Assembly: GCA_022414725.1 (NCBI GenBank)
Contig: CM039463.1
Location: forward strand, 38,152,816-38,216,815
Length of the DNA stretch: 64,000 nucleotides
Source of the DNA: Microglena sp. YARC
Taxonomy: Eukaryota; Chlorophyta; Chlorophyceae; Chlamydomonadales; Chlamydomonadaceae
Direction: 5' to 3'
The translations under genes were made by a program, and so were the position numbers. The notes beneath the pieces are model-generated. The model ran no database searches. It was not told where the DNA came from and saw only the letters and a program-made list of their open reading frames with translations. Every line of letters begins with the position of its first letter. The stretch's first letter is position 1. Of the stretch, positions 60,491 through 64,000 are shown piece by piece.

Positions 60491-60989
60491 ATCTCCGGTC
60501 TGTAAGCATGGCTATAGAGAGGCTTAGGTGTATATCTGAGCTAGTTAGTTAGGTGGTTCAGGCTTTTTTTTACCGCTATATATAAACCCGTGTGGGCAAA
60601 AATATCGGTATGCAAAAAGTATAAAAAAATGTCCCCCCCCCCCCCCCCCCCCCCCACCCCCCCCCCCCCCCCCCCCCCGCCCCCCCCCCCCCCCCCCCCC
60701 CCCCCTCCCCCCCCCCCCCCCCCCCCCCCTAAATGCACCCAAAAAGCTGCACATAGCTATAAAAGCTATAAAAAGCACTAAAACGCTGTCCCTGGAGGCC
60801 TAAAAACGATATAGCTAGAAAACCCACTTTCAGCTTTGAAAAAAAAAAGCCCTGAGGTGTATTTCTTAGCAAGTCAGTTAGGTGTATTTCTTAGTTAGTT
60901 ACGTGTACATCTTCGCCCTAGCTCCCAGGCCTCTGCAAACTATCTAACCTTGTTTTTTTACAGCTCAGCGTTTTGACAGGCGTATATGA
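60491..60989. other. poly(C) and dispersed repeat, no gene
   Basis: 60633-60729 is ~95 bp of nearly pure C with a few A/G/T. 60730-60850 is a TATAAAAGCACTAAAACGCT copy. Confidence 0.7.
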
Positions 60990-61200
60990 CCTCCCTTCAT
61001 GGCGGAGCCCCCCGTCCTGGGGGGCGGAAGCCCCCAGATTCACCCCATTGTTCGTCCGATCGACGACCGAGACGAAGCCTGACACGTCAGCCAACTGTCT
61101 CATAACTAACTGTCTTCGGTCAGCTCGATCATTGCCACCTGTCGTTCCGTTGCTAACACTCACCACTAATTTTCCGTGTCACTTGCGACCGCACCTGTGG
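60990..61200 (-). repeat. GC-hairpin dispersed repeat (copy 4, reverse)
   Basis: Starts with GGCGGAGCCCCCCGTCC and runs to the GCGTCGC-like end in reverse. Confidence 0.7.
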
Positions 61201-61314
61201 CCTATTTTTCTTCTTCGCATAAAAATGAACCGTTGGATACAAAACCTTCTGCGTCCTCAAAAAATCATAAGATCGATTCGAAATTTCAATAATGTCAAAA
61301 ATCTCGAATCAGCT

Positions 61315-61895
61315 ACTCTGCCAAACCAGTCCCTGGAAGCCCTGCCAAACCAGTCCCTGGCAGCTAAACCAGTCCCCTGGCTGAAGTCAATTTTGTCTTC
61401 TTCTTTTGAATCTCTTTGTCTTGTCCCTCCATGTCTGCCAAACCAGTCCCTGCAGCTACTCTGCCAACCAGCCTGGCAGCCCTGCCAACCAGTCCCTGGC
61501 AGCTACTCTGCCAAACCAGTCCTGGCAGCCCTGCCAAACCAGTCCCTGGCAGCTACTCTGCCAAAAACCAGTCCTGGCAGCCCTGCCAAACCAGTCCCTG
61601 GCAGCTTACTCTGCCCACCAACCAGTCCCTGGCAGCTACTCTGCCAAACCAGTCCCTGGCAGCCCTGCCAAACCAGTCCCTGGCAGCTACTCTGCCAAAC
61701 CAGTCCCTGGCAGCCCTGCCAAAACCAGCCTGGCAAGCTACTCTGCCAAACCAGTCCCTGGCAGCTACTCTGCCAAACCAGTCCCTGGCAGCTACTCAGC
61801 CAAACCAGTCCCTGGCAGCCCTGCCAAACCAGTCCCTGGCAGCCCTGCCAAACCAGTCCCTGGCAGCTACTCTGCCAAACCAGTCCCTGGCAGAA
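61315..61895. repeat. 27-bp minisatellite
   Basis: CCAAACCAGTCCCTGGCAGC followed by TACTCTG or CCTG, alternating 27- and 24-bp units, with several single-base slips (~22 units). The plus-strand Pro/Gln/Ser frames are artefacts. Confidence 0.85.
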
Positions 61896-61899
61896 ACAA

Positions 61900-62160
61900 T
61901 GGTCGATGCTGCACCAAGGTTTGTTGGCTGTTCTTTCAGTTCTGACAAGAGCTGGCTTAGAGCTAGCTAGCTAGCTACCTGGGCTGGGCCTGTGCTCTTG
62001 CTGGGCCTGTGCGACCCAGGTGCGACCGAGGTGCGACCCACGGCACAAATCACTTACTCGCAGTCGCACTTCGTGGCGACCAAGGGCCGATTTCGCCCTA
62101 GACTCGCACACCTGAGGGTTGCACGGTGGTTGCACCTGGGTCGCAGATTTGGCGACCGGT
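61900..62160. other. no confident gene
   Basis: A short block (AAACAATGGTCGATGCTGCA then CCAAG before GTTTGT, 61893-61918) could be a gene B exon but is too short to call. The rest contains CCTGTGCGACCCAGGTGCGA-type repeats. Confidence 0.3.
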
Positions 62161-62171
62161 CGCACAAAAAC

Positions 62172-62555
62172 AACTGTTGGCGGAGCCGTACATCTGGGGG
62201 GCGGGAGGGCCGTACATCTGGGGGGCGGGAGCCCTCAGATGTACCCCATTGTCCGTCTGACCAATCCACAACTTTGACAAAGCCTGACACCTCAGCCAAC
62301 TGTCTCATAACAAACTGGCTTCAGTCAGCTCAATCGTTGCCACCTGTCGTTCCGCTGCCAACACTCTCCACCAATTTCCCCCGTCGCTTGCTGCATAGGA
62401 CTTGTTCCACGTGTTTTTGGGCGGAGCCCCCCTTCTGGAGGGTGGGCGCCCTAGGGTACGCCCCCTGTAGTCCCGTTTGTACATCTGTCCGTCTGTCCGA
62501 CCACACAAGGCCACGAAACAAACTGTCTCAACTAATTGTCTCGTAACTAGATTCC
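62172..62555 (-). repeat. GC-hairpin dispersed repeat (copies 5 and 6, reverse, tandem)
   Basis: 62172-62402 has a duplicated CCGTACATCTGGGGGGCGGG hairpin arm. 62410-62555 is a partial copy beginning GGGCGGAGCCCCCCTTC. Confidence 0.7.
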
Positions 62556-62589
62556 GTTGCCAATCTGGCTGAACCCTGTTGCAAAACAA

Positions 62590-64000
62590 AACTTAATTGC
62601 AAAGCCCTAGCTACCACCCTGAGCACACTGCCTTTTCGTGCCAGCTCATGCTGCTCTGCACATGTCCAAGGTCCTTGTCTCAGGCTCTTCACAATCTTGC
62701 TACCTCCATCCAAGTTCCATATCAGCTCAGCGTATGCGATCCAGCTGGACCCAGCTGTCAAAACAAAATATATGTCCTCTGTTAATTTCAAAGCCCTACC
62801 TACCTAGCTATGCGCATGCCCTGCCAGTGGACCCGCCGTCCAAGAAGTGTTATTGTTTAGTTCATTTCAAAAGCCTTTGCTACCACCCTGATGTCAACTG
62901 CCTTCCCCAATCAGCTCATGCCGCTCTGCAGATGTACGAGGTCCTTGTCTTGGGTGTTTCAAAATTGTGCTACCCTCCATCAAAACTTTCAAATAAATAT
63001 ATATCATTTCTGCATGTGCCCTCCAGCTGTACCCTGTTGCAAGAAACAAATCAAAGCCCTAGCTGCCATCCTGATGTCATTGCCTTCTCCCACTTGCTAA
63101 TGCCGCTTGGCAGATGTCCTAGTCTCAGGTCCTAGTCTCAGGCTCCTAGTCTCAGGTCCTAGTCTCAGGTCCTAGTCTCAGGTCCTAGTCTCAGGCTCCT
63201 AGTCTCAGGTCCTAGTCTCAGGTCCTAGTCTCAGGCTCAATGGCGCTACCTCCATGGCTCCATTTGAGTGCCAAATCATGTATGCATATGCTCTCCGGCT
63301 GAACCCCGCCGTTAAACAAAATACATTTTCTTTGTTAATTGCAAAGCCTTAGCTACTACCCGTATGACAACTGCCTTCCCCCACCAGCTCATGCGACCAC
63401 CAACCACCAACCACCCACCACCAACCAACCACCACCCACCAAGCCCTAGCTACTACCCGTATGTCAACTGCCTTCCCCCACCAGCTCTAGCCACCACCAA
63501 CCACCACCACCAACCACCACCACCAACCAACCACCCAACCACCAAGCCCTAGCTACTACCCTTATTGTCAACTGCCATCCCCCACCAGCTCATGCACAAA
63601 CCAACCACCAACCAGCAACCACCAACCACCACCACCCACCGACCACCAACCACCACCAACCACCACCAACCACCACCAATCACCAACCACCAACCTCCAA
63701 CCACCACCCACCAACCACCCACCACCACCAACCAACCACCACCAAGCAACCACCACCCACCAAGCCCTAGCTCCTACCCTTATGTCAACTGCCTTCCCCC
63801 ACCAGCTCATGCCACCACCAACCACCCACCAACCACCACCACCAACAACACCCACCACCAACACCCACCACCCACCAAGCCCTAGCTAACTACCCTTATG
63901 TCAACTGCCTTCCCCCACCAGCTCATGCCACCACCAACCACCACCCACCACCACCACCAACAACCACCACCAACACACCCACCACCACCAAGCCCTAGCT
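62590..64000. repeat. tandem array with repeated splice-acceptor-like block
   Basis: The block AAAGCCCTAGCTACYACCC ... TCAACTGCCTTCCCCCACCA then GCTCATGC recurs at about 62640, 62910, 63090, 63385, 63480, 63585, 63805 and 63920. The first three continue CGCTCTGCAGATGTACGAGG, then TCCTTGTCT. Later units contain (ACCACCA)n spacers. 63120-63240 is a CTCAGGTCCTAGT minisatellite. It may be the acceptor edge of a further gene B exon lying beyond the window. Confidence 0.7.

Noticed and set aside
60973..61974. 333-codon plus-strand frame
   Set aside because: Starts in a reversed dispersed repeat and runs through the 27-bp minisatellite.

Overview
The window is nuclear DNA of a eukaryote. It has GT-AG introns, LTR retrotransposons, tRNA-derived SINEs, MITEs and very abundant minisatellites. 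An organelle-type mTERF gene and the general style suggest a green alga, perhaps a prasinophyte-grade one. The species cannot be fixed from the sequence and the assignment is low confidence. Only about a fifth of the window is coding; most of the rest is tandem or dispersed repeat.

Layout: (1) 0.1-1.5 kb, minus strand: an intact mTERF-family gene. (2) About 3.2-22.3 kb, minus strand, possibly reaching 28.5 kb: one very long multi-exon gene ('gene A') for a coiled-coil protein with a hydrophobic C-terminal segment. Its short exons (90-200 nt) have compatible phases. They are separated by introns full of minisatellites, SINEs and MITEs, including a 7.4-kb purine-rich satellite (10.87-18.27 kb). 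(3) 22.7-30.2 kb: further candidate exons among foldback MITEs, SINEs and dispersed repeats. (4) 30.66-37.58 kb, plus strand: a young Ty1/copia element with 324-bp LTRs (one mismatch) and a GATAT target duplication, inserted in a minisatellite. (5) 38.7-40.0 kb: small inverted-repeat elements. (6) 40.17-46.51 kb, minus strand: a young Ty3/gypsy chromovirus with 295-bp LTRs (two mismatches) and a TTACC duplication. It lies 90 bp downstream of a gene for a 775-aa glutamine-rich protein (46.6-48.9 kb, minus). (7) 49.3-50.5 kb: two unassigned minus-strand reading frames. (8) 50.7-59.5 kb, plus strand, perhaps running off the window: a multi-exon gene ('gene B') starting with a signal peptide, again with repeat-filled introns. 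(9) 59.6-64 kb: foldback elements, minisatellites and a tandem array carrying many copies of a splice-acceptor-like block.

The most unusual pattern is that, in both genes A and B, exon edges (splice site plus adjoining exon sequence) recur as degenerate, often tandem copies in the neighbouring introns, sometimes grading into minisatellites. Two further points stand out. Both LTR elements join gag to pol in the same frame across a single TAG with a similar following context (TAG GAK GTA), and in both the first methionine of pol lies downstream of the protease DSGA motif. A hAT-like MITE family with 8-bp target duplications has two of its four copies directly at splice junctions.
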